This document shows, piece by piece, positions 20,562 to 29,149 of a stretch of DNA of 64,000 bases. The position numbers and the translations under genes are program-made. The first letter of the stretch is position 1, and every line of letters starts with the position of its first letter. Location: assembly GCA_910576545.1 (NCBI GenBank), contig CAJTKM010000013.1:24885-88884 (forward strand), in the 5' to 3' direction. This DNA is from Lachnospiraceae bacterium (GTDB lineage: Bacteria; Bacillota; Clostridia; Lachnospirales; Anaerotignaceae). Below the pieces are notes generated by a model. The model did no database searches, had not been told where the DNA came from, and worked only from the letters and a program-made list of their open reading frames with translations.

Positions 20562-21331
20562 TTTCGTTCCTCCGTTTCCCCGTTCCGCCTTGCCACAAAG
20601 AAAAGACGTTCGCTTTCCTCATGCGGCGGCGCGAAACAATAATCATCGCAGACTGCCGCAAGCGTCAGGCCGCTTTTTTCCAGCGCATGCGTAATCTCTT
20701 CCAAAGAATACGCCCGTTCGTAGTGACATTCCTGCACACGTTCGTACAGCCCGCTGTCTTCATCTTCTATAAAAAAACTTACGTTGTACTCGTTAATCCT
20801 CGTTTCCGGGTCGTAGCTGTTTTCCCAGATATACGCCGCGTCCTCTTCCGACGAGGCAAATATGTTATCGCCGAGTATCTCCCTGAACTTGTATTCTGTA
20901 TTCATGTCAAACAGGAACAGCCCGCCCGGGCGGATATGCGCCGCGGCACGCGCAAAGGCCTGCTCCAGCTGACAATCTTCGGTTAAGTAATTGAGGCTGT
21001 CACAAAGGCTGAGGACACAGTCCGCCTCAATGCCTAACTCCAGCTCCGTCATATCCTGACAGACCAGGCGCAGGGAAACACCAGCCTGCCGGGCTTTACG
21101 GTCAGCTTCTGCAAGCATTTCCGGCGAAAGGTCCACGCCGATTACATCCAGCCCCATTAACGCCAGCGGGACTGACGCACCGCCTGTACCACAGCCCAAA
21201 TCAATGGCACGTGCCAGTGCGCCGCTGCCGTATTTCTCCCAGGACGCAAGGACATGGCGCACCCAGCCGTTATAGTCCACTTCTTCCATAAAAATATCAT
21301 AAACCGCCGCAAAGGCTTCGTATGCCGCCAT
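20558..21331 (-). CDS. class I SAM-dependent methyltransferase
   Basis: 257 aa. Motif I is AIDLGCGTGGASVPLA (residues about 41-56), followed by the acidic residue of motif II (VIGVDLSPEML) and motif IV (CVLSLCDSLNYL). The C-terminal half resembles the DUF/methyltransferase group often annotated as SAM-dependent methyltransferase next to hslO in Clostridia. The substrate is unknown. It is the first gene of a coupled pair with hslO and has ribosome site ACAGGAGTGG. Confidence 0.85.
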   Translation of the reverse strand: MAAYEAFAAVYDIFMEEVDYNGWVRHVLASWEKYGSGALARAIDLGCGTGGASVPLALMGLDVIGVDLSPEMLAEADRKARQAGVSLRLVCQDMTELELGIEADCVLSLCDSLNYLTEDCQLEQAFARAAAHIRPGGLFLFDMNTEYKFREILGDNIFASSEEDAAYIWENSYDPETRINEYNVSFFIEDEDSGLYERVQECHYERAYSLEEITHALEKSGLTLAAVCDDYCFAPPHEESERLFFVARRNGETEERK

Positions 21332-21350
21332 TGTTCCACTCCTGTCTAAT

Positions 21351-21682
21351 GGAGGACCTTGGGGGCTTTGCTCCCAGCTCCCCCACCCGCCCTTTGAAAA
21401 GGGTTGTATCCCAAACTTTATCGCCGCCGCATTTTCATGCGGCGGGGTATTTTATTCGTCATTTGGTTATCCTGCAAAAACCCCTTTTTGCATAATCGGG
21501 TTAAAGTGCAAGGCTTTTAGCGAACACCTGTCCATTGCACTTTTAAGACCATTTTAATTCCAGCAAAAACAGATTAACCTCAAATTTCGCTGTCGTCCTC
21601 CCGCAAAACACAGTTTTGCGGCAATCCGGGGCCAAGGGGAAAGTTTCCCCTTGCAGGGTGTGGGACAGAGTCCCACGACCTT
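21351..21682. repeat. dispersed mosaic repeat, copy R2 (expanded)
   Basis: This fills the 364-bp gap between the methyltransferase and the SASP-like gene. The left half (21351-21448) starts GGACCTTGGGGGC and continues through CCCTTTGAAAAGGG, CCCAAACTTTA and a CCGCCGCA/TGCGGCGG hairpin. The right half (21598-21682) ends with GGGACAGAGTCCC and GACCTT. About 150 bases of unrelated AT-rich sequence separate the halves. No gene was seen. Confidence 0.75.
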
Positions 21683-21695
21683 CCCACGATTTTCA

Positions 21696-21914
21696 TTATA
21701 TCTTTCCCGCATTCGGATTGCAAGCCTTTTCGCGTGCCCGCGCCTCCGCTTTCCGCCGCCCCATAAGCCCCCCAATCCTGCCGCTCTCCCGCGAGGTCAG
21801 TCCTCTCCAGCCGCTTTTCCTCACCTTATCCAACAGCCCCAGTTCCTCCGCAATCTCATACTTCATCGTCATGTCCTTTTTCTCCTGCTTCGTCAGCTCC
21901 CGTTTCGCTTTCAT
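21696..21914 (-). CDS. alpha/beta-type small acid-soluble spore protein-like
   Basis: 72 aa. The core KYEIAEELGLLDKV, then LTSRESGRIGGLM, matches the alpha/beta SASP pattern (GPR protease site region KYEIAxELG and the SRxxGxxGG DNA-binding helix). These proteins coat and protect spore DNA. The C-terminus is unusually basic (RRKAEARAREK), as in the divergent clostridial branch of the family. The ATG at 21914 is preferred because GGAAGGAG is eight bases upstream. A longer ORF to 21977 has no site. Confidence 0.78.
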   Translation of the reverse strand: MKAKRELTKQEKKDMTMKYEIAEELGLLDKVRKSGWRGLTSRESGRIGGLMGRRKAEARAREKACNPNAGKI

Positions 21915-22134
21915 TGCCCTCACTCCTTCCCGCTTAGTATCCTCCGCAAAAAGTTTTTTATGTAGAATCTGGTACACACCCGCGCCGTTTTACATATTCT
22001 CCATCGGGAAAACGGCTGCCGAGATGGATTTTTTCCCTGACTGCGTCTGGCTGGGCATTCCGCTTTCCATCTCCGGCAAAAACATCTTTTTCGACAGGGG
22101 AATTTTCCACGACTGATTTCCCTGCCTGCCCTGC

Positions 22135-22163
22135 TTGCTTTTTTCCATGAAAACGGGTAGAAT
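22135..22163 (+). promoter_or_regulatory. promoter of the DUF5721-like gene
   Basis: TTGCTT (22135-22140), 17 bases and TAGAAT (22158-22163) lie about 30 bases before the start codon at 22193. Confidence 0.6.
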
Positions 22164-22192
22164 AGAAACATTCAACGCGGGGAGGAAAAACT

Positions 22193-22660
22193 ATGTTGGC
22201 TTTCACCATTCCAGACACCAAATCCTTTATGAACCTTCTGCTCAAGCAGGATACCTTTGACCAGTTCCTGTTCCGGCAGGGAGAAATCGTGACATTTGCC
22301 AGCTTCATCATAGAGGGCAAACGGCACATGGATTTTTACGCCGAGGAGGAGCAGAACACACTGTCCCGCTATGTGCGCTGGGAGGAAATGCGCCCGTTCG
22401 TATTTCAGGCCGTACGGGGAAACCGTCTGCCGAAGGCGGTCAAGCTGGTTTTTTCCCTTTCCGAAGAAAAAACGGAACATCTGCCGAATACGGCAGCGGC
22501 TTTTTTGAATATCCTTTTCCGCGACAATACCCTGTTCTGCACCACCGCAACGGCACAGGAAAATTTTTCGCTGGACAAAAGCGGCGAAAAGCTTTGGGAG
22601 GAATATGTGTTGAAATTTTTCAAAAAAAACGCCATTTCAGTGAAATTGCAGGAGGATTAA
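22193..22660 (+). CDS. DUF5721-like conserved clostridial protein
   Basis: 155 aa soluble protein beginning MLAFTIPDTKSFMNLLLKQDTFDQFL and ending in a basic FKKNAISVKLQED. From memory the N-terminal pattern (xIxDxKxFMxxLxxxxxFDxFL...EIVTFxxFxIDG) corresponds to the DUF5721 family of Clostridia. The function is unknown. It has a promoter (22135-22163), ribosome site GGGGAGG and its own terminator (22703-22734), so it is monocistronic. Confidence 0.72.
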   Translation: MLAFTIPDTKSFMNLLLKQDTFDQFLFRQGEIVTFASFIIEGKRHMDFYAEEEQNTLSRYVRWEEMRPFVFQAVRGNRLPKAVKLVFSLSEEKTEHLPNTAAAFLNILFRDNTLFCTTATAQENFSLDKSGEKLWEEYVLKFFKKNAISVKLQED

Positions 22661-22702
22661 AACCCGCTCCCGCAAATCAGATTGCAGTACTATTTCAAAT
22701 TG

Positions 22703-22734
22703 AGCCTTTGTTTTGTAAAACAGAGGCTTTTTTT
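22703..22734 (+). terminator. terminator of the DUF5721-like gene
   Basis: Arms AGCCTTTGTTTT and AAAACAGAGGCT close a short loop and are followed by TTTTTTT. Confidence 0.85.
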
Positions 22735-22880
22735 ATGAACAAAATCCTTTCTGCCTCTAATATTTTTTAACAAAATTTAAGATTCTCGTCAGGAATTATT
22801 AAAACAGGCGCGTTATACTGAAAGAAACCGATTAAAAACGACCCAAATACCCAGCCGCCCAGCGGCACAAGGAGGCTATT

Positions 22881-23717
22881 ATGAAAAAAATATACGCGCT
22901 TTTTCTCATCTGCGGCATGACACTCGGATTTTCCGCCTGCGGCGGGGAACCCGGTGAACCTGTGGAACAGCCCCCGCAGGAAAGCGGGACAGAGCTGCCG
23001 GAAGCCATGGCAACCATGTCCGCGCCCATACACGCTCTGGCAGAAACCATGCTCAATACCGGCATGGATTACAGGCCGGATGACCCTGAATTTTTCTGGA
23101 ACAGCCTGCATTTCTTTTTGGAAACGTACGGCAACCGGCACGAAGCAGTCGGGCTTTCCGATGAGGGCGTAATGCGCGTCCCGCGGAAAACCATGCAGGA
23201 GCACGCTATCGCACTGTTCTCATCTTATAATGACTTGCCCGAACTGCCCGAAAACCTTTCCAGCCGCATCGCCTATGAAAGCAGCTGGGACGCTTACCTT
23301 ATCTATTCCGAAGAATACACGCCATATACGCTGGCATTGGCGGAACTTTCCGAGGAAAATGGAACATACCGCTTAGAGGCTGCCCTCAGCGGCATTGACG
23401 GGGAAACTGTCGGCGTATGGGAAGTCGAACTGGTGAAAAACACCTATGCGGACGGCATACAGAACCCGCTGTATCCTTACAGCATTGCGTCCATGCGCTC
23501 TCTGGCGGCGCAGAAGGATCAGGCTGTCTTTAACGGCCTGACCGATCCGCACACCGCAGAGGTCACATTAAGCGACGGTACAGTCGCGGCGTTCCAGTTT
23601 GACACAGATTCCGAGGTCAGCAAAGCCCTGCAAAACCTGGATATCGGCGAAGGCTTTACCATAGAATACCTGACCGACGAAAAAAACGGGACGGCAAAGA
23701 TTGTCAGTGCGGAATAA
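22881..23717 (+). CDS. putative lipoprotein (278 aa)
   Basis: Signal peptide with lipobox: MKKIYALFLICGMTLGFSAC, lipidation at C20, followed by a Gly/Glu/Pro-rich linker (21-45). The mature part (about 45-278) is acidic and soluble with no recognised family. It is probably exported and anchored to the outer membrane face. Ribosome site AAGGAGG precedes the ATG. It is not in an operon: tRNA-Pro is convergent downstream. Confidence 0.75.
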   Translation: MKKIYALFLICGMTLGFSACGGEPGEPVEQPPQESGTELPEAMATMSAPIHALAETMLNTGMDYRPDDPEFFWNSLHFFLETYGNRHEAVGLSDEGVMRVPRKTMQEHAIALFSSYNDLPELPENLSSRIAYESSWDAYLIYSEEYTPYTLALAELSEENGTYRLEAALSGIDGETVGVWEVELVKNTYADGIQNPLYPYSIASMRSLAAQKDQAVFNGLTDPHTAEVTLSDGTVAAFQFDTDSEVSKALQNLDIGEGFTIEYLTDEKNGTAKIVSAE

Positions 23718-23744
23718 ACGTCCGCCTGCGGTTTGAAAAAACAT

Positions 23745-23772
23745 AAAAAAATGCCGGATAAACTCCGGCATT
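23745..23772 (-). terminator. terminator of tRNA-Pro (possibly bidirectional)
   Basis: ATGCCGGA and TCCGGCAT form a stem. On the minus strand it is followed by TTTTTTT just after tRNA-Pro. It may also serve the + strand lipoprotein gene, though the U-tract on that side is poor. Confidence 0.8.
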
Positions 23773-23778
23773 CTGCTC

Positions 23779-23852
23779 TCGATGCGACAGGATTTGAACC
23801 TGCGGCCTCTGCGTCCCGAACGCAGCGCTCTACCAAGCTGAGCCACGCATCG
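23779..23852 (-). tRNA. tRNA-Pro(CGG)
   Basis: Minus-strand cloverleaf with acceptor stem CGATGCG/CGCATCG, D arm GCTCAGCTTGGTAGAGC, anticodon stem-loop CTGCG-TTCGGGA-CGCAG (anticodon CGG) and T-arm loop GGTTCAAATCC. The CCA end is not encoded. Confidence 0.95.
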
Positions 23853-24015
23853 TCAACGATATTATTTTGCGCTATTTTTGCGAAAATGTCAAGATAAATT
23901 TTCGCAGAAAATAAAAAAATTGTTTCAGGAGCGAAAAACGGCGTATCCTGCATGAAATTTGTTCCCCGAAAACAAGATAAACAGCCGCTTTTATCGTATA
24001 CTGGATACTGTCGGC

Positions 24016-24753
24016 TTAATCCTTTTCCTCCTCCTGTTCGCTGGCGGCGGCGCGGTTAAGCTCCTCCATATAGCCCGCCGTAATGATGCCGGACGGCAGA
24101 GCAATGATGGCAATGCCGACAAAAGAAGAAAGTATTGTTACCAGCTTACCCGCCGCAGTCACCGGCGCGATATCACCGTAGCCTATCGTGGAAAGGCTGA
24201 CCGTTGCCCAGTAAACCGCATCGAAATACGTTGGGAAGGTATCCGGCTCGATATTAAATATGATAAGCGCGGAAACGAGTACATACGCTGCCGCCAGTGT
24301 ACAGACAGCCAGCAGGGGAGTGCGCTGCCTGTGCATCACGTCCAGAATGATGCGCATACTTTTGGAATAGCGCAGCATCTTGAATGCGCGGAACGCTCTG
24401 AAACAGCGGACAAGTCGGAACAGCTTCAGCATTCTCAGCCCGTTGGAAACGGCAAAAAAAGTCGGCAGTATGGCAATGAAGTCCACAATAGCAAGGAATG
24501 TAAACGGATAAATGAAAAAGGAAATGATGCCTTTTTCCAGATGTAAATCAGCAGTAGCTTCCCGCAGCAGGTAATCCACAATGAAAACCGCCGCCGCAAC
24601 CGTTTCAATCATATGGAATACAGGCGGTTCCTGCTTAAAGGCAAGCGGAAAAATGCTGATAAGTATCAGCGCAATCATACTGTAATCGTAAATTTTGCTG
24701 GCACGGTCGTTTCTTTCGGCTACCGTAATGATTTCGTGTATTCGTTCCCGCAT
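24016..24753 (-). CDS. voltage-gated K+ channel (KvAP-like, six TM)
   Basis: 245 aa. S1-S4 voltage sensor with the arginine-rich S4 (LRMLKLFRLVRCFRAFRAFKML, given here as LRMLKLFRLVRCFRAFRAF, about 108-126). The pore loop holds the K+ selectivity filter STIGYGDI (about 193-200) between S5 and S6. The start is ATG 24753, not the ORF start at 24873, because a promoter (TTGTGC-N17-TATAAT, -10 at 24794-24799) lies between the two and GGGAG precedes 24753. A charged tail (EEEKD) follows S6. It is divergent from the L,D-transpeptidase gene. Confidence 0.9.
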   Translation of the reverse strand: MRERIHEIITVAERNDRASKIYDYSMIALILISIFPLAFKQEPPVFHMIETVAAAVFIVDYLLREATADLHLEKGIISFFIYPFTFLAIVDFIAILPTFFAVSNGLRMLKLFRLVRCFRAFRAFKMLRYSKSMRIILDVMHRQRTPLLAVCTLAAAYVLVSALIIFNIEPDTFPTYFDAVYWATVSLSTIGYGDIAPVTAAGKLVTILSSFVGIAIIALPSGIITAGYMEELNRAAASEQEEEKD

Positions 24754-24793
24754 TTTTCTGCTCCCATTGTCCCCTGTAAAACCTGTTTTTTCT

Positions 24794-24822
24794 ATTATAG
24801 CACGGAACGCGGGGCGGCACAA
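24794..24822 (-). promoter_or_regulatory. promoter of the K+ channel gene
   Basis: On the minus strand TTGTGC (24817-24822), 17 bases and a consensus TATAAT (24794-24799). Its position fixes the start codon downstream of 24790. Confidence 0.7.
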
Positions 24823-24844
24823 TGGCAGAATCCAACGGGACATT

Positions 24845-24871
24845 GTACCTTCGCCTGTCAAGCGAAGGTAC
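24845..24871. promoter_or_regulatory. perfect inverted repeat in the leader of the L,D-transpeptidase gene
   Basis: GTACCTTCGC-N7-GCGAAGGTAC, an exact 10-bp dyad located 29 bases before the start codon. There is no U-tract, so it is more likely an operator or a leader hairpin than a terminator. Confidence 0.5.
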
Positions 24872-24899
24872 ACCTATAAAACAGAAAAGGAGAAAACAC

Positions 24900-26048
24900 A
24901 TGCATAAAAAGATTTTAGGGATATTTCTGGCGGCAGTGCTGCTTCTGCCCTGCGCCGCCTCTGCAAAAGAATCAGACACATGCCCTTACCGAATTACGGT
25001 CAATCTGACGGACAACATCGTAACCATTTACGAGAAGGACAGCGCAGGACGCTACACCACCCCTGACCGCGCGTTTGTCTGCTCGGCAGGCAGCTATACG
25101 CCGGAGGGAACATTCCGCACAACAAACAAATACATCTGGCGCCCGCTGTTCGGCAACGTATACGGGCAGTACGCTACGCGCATCACCGGCAGCATACTGT
25201 TCCATTCCGTCCCCTATCTCGAACAGGACAAAAGCACGCTGGAATATGACGAATACAATAAACTTGGCACAACGGCTTCAGCAGGCTGCATCCGCCTGAC
25301 TGCCGCAGACGCGAAATGGATTTATGACAACTGCCCCAGCGGGACAGTCGTAGAAATGTACCGCGGCAACCGGAAAGAACCGCTCCAGCCGGAACAACCC
25401 GCAAAAATTGATACTTCCGATTCCCGGAAGGGCTGGGACCCGACAGACCCCGACCCTGCAAACCCCTGGAAAAACCCGAATGCAGAGCAGACGGAACAGC
25501 AAAAAGCGGAAGAACCGGATTCACCGCCGGAATGGGTAAAGCCCCTGTTGGAGGAAACACCCGCAGAAGCAGAGCCGGAAACAGAAGATTCCGATTCTCC
25601 GCCGGAATGGGTAAAGCCCCTGCTGAACCAGACACAGAACACGGAACCGATGGCTTCCGCCTCCGCTGAAACCATATCCAAAGTGCCAGCGGTATCCCTG
25701 CCGGAGGCCTTCCGGCTGCAGGCGGCAGGGCGGGAAACGGCTTATACGATAAAAGTCTTTCATGAAGATGAGGACTGTTTCCTGACAGAGCAGGACGCAA
25801 GGCAGGCATTTGCCCATTTAGGCATTACACTGCTGTTCCAGCGGAAGGGTAACACAGTGGAGCCCATGGTGCTCTGGCAGAAAACACTGCACAGCATTTC
25901 TACCCAAAAGGTTGGAGGGCAGTTTTATTTCAGCCTGCGGGAGCTGGCGGAACTTACCGGTACAGATGCCATACAGACGCCGAACGGCGGGTTTTCCCTC
26001 CGGCGGCTGGACGGCAAGGTGTGGATAGACCCTTTTGTGACGGCTTAA
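24900..26048 (+). CDS. L,D-transpeptidase (YkuD) with C-terminal stalk-type domain
   Basis: 382 aa. A signal peptide (1-about 24, ending CAASAKE) precedes the YkuD domain (about 30-165) with catalytic motif HSVPY and SAGCIRL (active-site Cys). The enzyme makes 3-3 peptidoglycan cross-links or attaches proteins to the wall. A Pro/Glu linker contains two copies of PPEWVKPLL (about 209 and 235). The C-terminal 110 residues resemble the copper-amine-oxidase-N-like stalk domain used for wall association. Start ATG 24900 has AAAAGGAG upstream. The ORF extension from 24822 crosses the dyad and is rejected. Confidence 0.88.
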   Translation: MHKKILGIFLAAVLLLPCAASAKESDTCPYRITVNLTDNIVTIYEKDSAGRYTTPDRAFVCSAGSYTPEGTFRTTNKYIWRPLFGNVYGQYATRITGSILFHSVPYLEQDKSTLEYDEYNKLGTTASAGCIRLTAADAKWIYDNCPSGTVVEMYRGNRKEPLQPEQPAKIDTSDSRKGWDPTDPDPANPWKNPNAEQTEQQKAEEPDSPPEWVKPLLEETPAEAEPETEDSDSPPEWVKPLLNQTQNTEPMASASAETISKVPAVSLPEAFRLQAAGRETAYTIKVFHEDEDCFLTEQDARQAFAHLGITLLFQRKGNTVEPMVLWQKTLHSISTQKVGGQFYFSLRELAELTGTDAIQTPNGGFSLRRLDGKVWIDPFVTA

Positions 26049-26125
26049 ACAGCATTAAAAATAGTGGCAATTATTATATTCAGGCTTAAAATCCATTATA
26101 GTTTATCAGCATTAGGAGGAAAACC

Positions 26126-26482
26126 ATGCAATTTCGTTCGTGGGACGAATTAAAAAGCGAAACACCATTTTGTGGCGGAAAATGGGACCAACGCAAGCTG
26201 AAAGAATACCTTATCCAATCATGTAACATAAATTTCAATTTGAAAATAAAGCTGTACTTTTCACAGTTCCGAAAAGATGGCGATTTAGCAGATTTGCTTT
26301 TTGAGTTCTTATGAAACGATGACTACGAAGGGTCCGATTGTCAAATTGGCGCCGCCTATTTCATCAGCAAATTAGATAAAAACATACTAAAAGATCGCAA
26401 AGCATTGCTGTTGAAAACACAGGAAAACGAAGTGTTTTGGCGCAGACCATTTCAAACAGATGATTATTTGAAATGGCTATAA
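26126..26482 (+). pseudogene. broken low-GC gene with one in-frame TGA
   Basis: The frame opens at ATG 26126 behind a strong site (TTAGGAGGAAAACC), runs 62 codons to a TGA at 26312-26314, then continues open in the same frame to TAA at 26482 (...NDDYEGSDCQIGAAYFISKL...TDDYLKWL). Read through, it would be 118 aa, acidic and Trp-rich. The base composition is clearly more AT-rich than its neighbours, suggesting transfer. The look is that of small immunity-type proteins, but no family is recognised. A single nonsense change or a sequencing error would explain it. Confidence 0.65.
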
Positions 26483-26530
26483 AAGATTCGACGTTAAATA
26501 AAAACAAGTATTTCCCTACTGCTTACAAGC

Positions 26531-26577
26531 AAAAAGCGGCAGTTCTGCAACACTCAGCAGAACCGCCGCTTTTTTAT
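26531..26577. terminator. bidirectional terminator before the MATE gene
   Basis: AGCGGCAGTTCTGC and GCAGAACCGCCGCT form a long stem flanked by AAAAA and TTTTTT. It sits just past the end of the MATE gene on the minus strand. Confidence 0.85.
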
Positions 26578-27945
26578 TTATTCCTTTGTAAAATCTATTT
26601 TTTTCATAATCATTTTCATGAATACCGCACAGATAAACACGCAGGCAATTTCCGCAATCGGGTACGAAAACCAAACTTTATTCAAATCCCCAAGCCGTGC
26701 CAGCAGATACGCCACGGGCAGCAATACGACAATCTGCCGCGCAATAGATACAATCAGGCTGTAAATACCGTTGCCCAATGCCTGAAACACTGCACAGCAG
26801 ACCACGCTGTAACCTGCCAGCAGGAAACTGATGGAAATAATCCGCAGTGCGGGGATACCGATTTCCAGCATGTATTCCGAAGCGTTGAACAGCCCCAGCA
26901 GCTTGTCCGGCAGAAGCTGGAACGCCAGCAGGCCAAGGAGCATGATGCAGATTGCCGCAATTACGCTCAATTTTATGGTTTCAAGTATGCGCTCCCGTTT
27001 CCTTGCGCCGTAGTTATAGGCAATAATAGGAATCATGCCGTTATTCAGCCCGAATATCGGCATAAATATGAAGCTTTGCAGCTTGAAATATACGCCGAAA
27101 ACAGCGACGGCTGTCGTTGTAAAGCCTGCCAGAATACGGTTCAGGAAAAATATCATCACCGAGCCGATAGACACCATCAATATAGACGGGATAGCCACGG
27201 TGTATATGCTTTTCAATATCAGCCGGTTCGGCAGTATGTTTTTCAGGCTGAAATGAATATCCGTATTTTTTTTGAGGTTAAAATAAAACCCAAGCGTCAT
27301 GCCGACAAACTGCCCGAATATGGTCGCAATCGCCGCACCCGCAACACCCAGCGCAGGAAAACCGAACAGCCCGAAAATCAGTATCGGGTCCATGATGATA
27401 TTAACAACCGCACCAGCAATCTGCGTCACCATAGAGTAAACCGTCCGCCCTGTAGCCTGCAGGAGCCGCTCAAACGCAAACTGCATATAAAGGCCGAAAG
27501 AACACAGCATGCAGATGCGCAGGTATGTTGTACCATACCCAATAATCTCAGGGATATCCGTCTGCCCGCGCAGAAAAACCCCCGTAAACAGCAGGCCGGC
27601 CACGATGAAAAACAGCCAGTTCATTCCAGCCAGAAACAGGCTGACATTTGCCGTTTTATCTGCCAGCTCCTGTTTTTTCGCGCCAAGGCTTTTGGAGAGC
27701 AGCGCGTTCACGCCGACACCCGTACCCGTGCCGACTGCAATCATGAAATTCTGCATCGGGAATGCCAGAGAAACGGCAGAAAGCGCGTTTTCGTTAATCT
27801 GTGCAACAAACGCACTGTCTACAATATTATACAATGCCTGTACAAGCATGGAAATCATCATAGGGATAGACATGGAAACCAGCAGCTTCCGAATGGGCAT
27901 CGTACCCATTCTGTTTTCTCTGGTTTCTGCGGCAGCGGAACTCAT
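26578..27945 (-). CDS. MATE family multidrug/sodium efflux transporter
   Basis: 455 aa with about 12 TM helices in two homologous halves (for example LVSMSIPMMISMLVQALYNI and the later repeat around ILPNRLILKSIYTVAIPSIL). The family uses Na+ or H+ gradients to expel cationic drugs. The motif NIVDSAFVAQI and MVTQIAGAVVNIIMDPILIFG are typical of the DinF/NorM-like clostridial group. The start ATG 27945 has AGGAGGGTCTGCG in front and is preferred to 27987. It is a single gene with the terminator at 26531-26577. Confidence 0.92.
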   Translation of the reverse strand: MSSAAAETRENRMGTMPIRKLLVSMSIPMMISMLVQALYNIVDSAFVAQINENALSAVSLAFPMQNFMIAVGTGTGVGVNALLSKSLGAKKQELADKTANVSLFLAGMNWLFFIVAGLLFTGVFLRGQTDIPEIIGYGTTYLRICMLCSFGLYMQFAFERLLQATGRTVYSMVTQIAGAVVNIIMDPILIFGLFGFPALGVAGAAIATIFGQFVGMTLGFYFNLKKNTDIHFSLKNILPNRLILKSIYTVAIPSILMVSIGSVMIFFLNRILAGFTTTAVAVFGVYFKLQSFIFMPIFGLNNGMIPIIAYNYGARKRERILETIKLSVIAAICIMLLGLLAFQLLPDKLLGLFNASEYMLEIGIPALRIISISFLLAGYSVVCCAVFQALGNGIYSLIVSIARQIVVLLPVAYLLARLGDLNKVWFSYPIAEIACVFICAVFMKMIMKKIDFTKE

Positions 27946-28088
27946 CGCAGACCCTCCTTTATTTTTCATAATTCTACAACATTCCAAACTATGATATAGC
28001 AGTTAAAAATTATTGTCAATCGCTTTCGGAAAATCTGCACAAAAAGAAAGCAGACTTCCAAAAACAGAAGCCTGCCCATAAATGTTTT

Positions 28089-28970
28089 CTATTCTTTTGT
28101 TTTCCAGAGAAGCATGTTATCCTCCACGAACGGCTCAACCTTCTCCCGGTCTGCCAGATAGGACAGGTAGGAGCGGATGGTGCTGCCAACAAGGACATAC
28201 TGATTTGCATCCATCGTCAGCCCATACTGCTCAAACACCCGTTTCAAAACCTGCTCAAACGGCAGCGGCGTGCGGCAGATTTCCAGCAGTTTATCCAGAA
28301 TTTCCAGAGCTTTTGCCCTGTTCAGCGCCACAAGCGGGCGGATATCCTCCACCGCCTCGGCATGTGCCGGAATAAACAGCTTTCCTTCCAGATTTTCCAC
28401 AAAATCAAGCGTTTCAAAATATGCCGCCACGTCATAGTTAAAAGAAATATGGTATTTCTGTATGGTATTTTCGCCGAACACGCAGTCCGCAAGGAAATAG
28501 ACATCATCGGGCGTTTTTACGCCTATCATTTCCCAAAAATGCCCTCCCAGCGGAAATATCTCCATGCCCTCCGGCAACGGTGCATCTGCAATCTCCTGAG
28601 CTTTGGACGGCGTTGCCATCAGAAACTTGTTCCGCAGTTTTTTGAATGGATAGCCGCCGTAAAGAAAGGACGGCTCCAGTATCGGGTGTTCCACAACCGC
28701 CTTTTCCATCGGCGTGGCATAAACAGCGCAGCCCAAACGGTTCTGCAAAAGAGTATTGCCGCCGTCATGGTCGGCATTGGAATGGGTATTGATGATGGCG
28801 GTTAATGTCCAGCCCTGCGCATCGAAAATTTTCTGTATTTTACGTCCGGCGTCCTTGTCGTTGCCGCTGTCAATAAGCCAGACATCGCCATCATTCACGC
28901 GGTAGATGCCGACTTTAGACGGAGAGTTAATGTAATATGTATTTTCTGCCACCTGCACAAGCTCATACAT
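28089..28970 (-). CDS. MBL-fold metallo-hydrolase
   Basis: 293 aa. Beta-lactamase-fold metal site THSNADHDGG (about residues 62-71), a G-GH element (LGGHFWEM, a variant), D in LADCVF and H in IPAHAEAV. The C-terminal 70 residues are helical. The substrate is unknown: similar proteins include hydroxyacylglutathione hydrolase-like enzymes. The first histidine of HxHxDH is replaced by serine/asparagine context (HSNADH), as in one common clostridial subgroup. Start ATG 28970 with AAAGGAGGGAATGCCC. Confidence 0.8.
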   Translation of the reverse strand: MYELVQVAENTYYINSPSKVGIYRVNDGDVWLIDSGNDKDAGRKIQKIFDAQGWTLTAIINTHSNADHDGGNTLLQNRLGCAVYATPMEKAVVEHPILEPSFLYGGYPFKKLRNKFLMATPSKAQEIADAPLPEGMEIFPLGGHFWEMIGVKTPDDVYFLADCVFGENTIQKYHISFNYDVAAYFETLDFVENLEGKLFIPAHAEAVEDIRPLVALNRAKALEILDKLLEICRTPLPFEQVLKRVFEQYGLTMDANQYVLVGSTIRSYLSYLADREKVEPFVEDNMLLWKTKE

Positions 28971-28993
28971 GGGCATTCCCTCCTTTGTGTGGG

Positions 28994-29144
28994 AAGACCG
29001 TGGGGCGCTGCCCCACCCCCTACAAGCCCTTTGAAAAGGGCTTGACCCCAAACTTTACTTTCAACCGCGCATAAGCGCGGTTGGTAATGGGTCAAGGGAC
29101 AACGTCCCTTGCAGGGGATTGGGGACAACGTCCCCAAGGTCTTA
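28994..29144. repeat. dispersed mosaic repeat, copy R3 (full length)
   Basis: A full copy. It starts AAGACCGTGGGGCGCTGCC and ends GGGGACAACGTCCCC AAGGTCTTA, so the two ends are inverted repeats. The centre holds CAAGCCCTTTGAAAAGGGCT, CCCCAAACTTTA and a CAACCGCGC/GCGCGGTTG hairpin. It lies between fba and the MBL-fold gene. Confidence 0.8.
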
Positions 29145-29149
29145 ATCTT

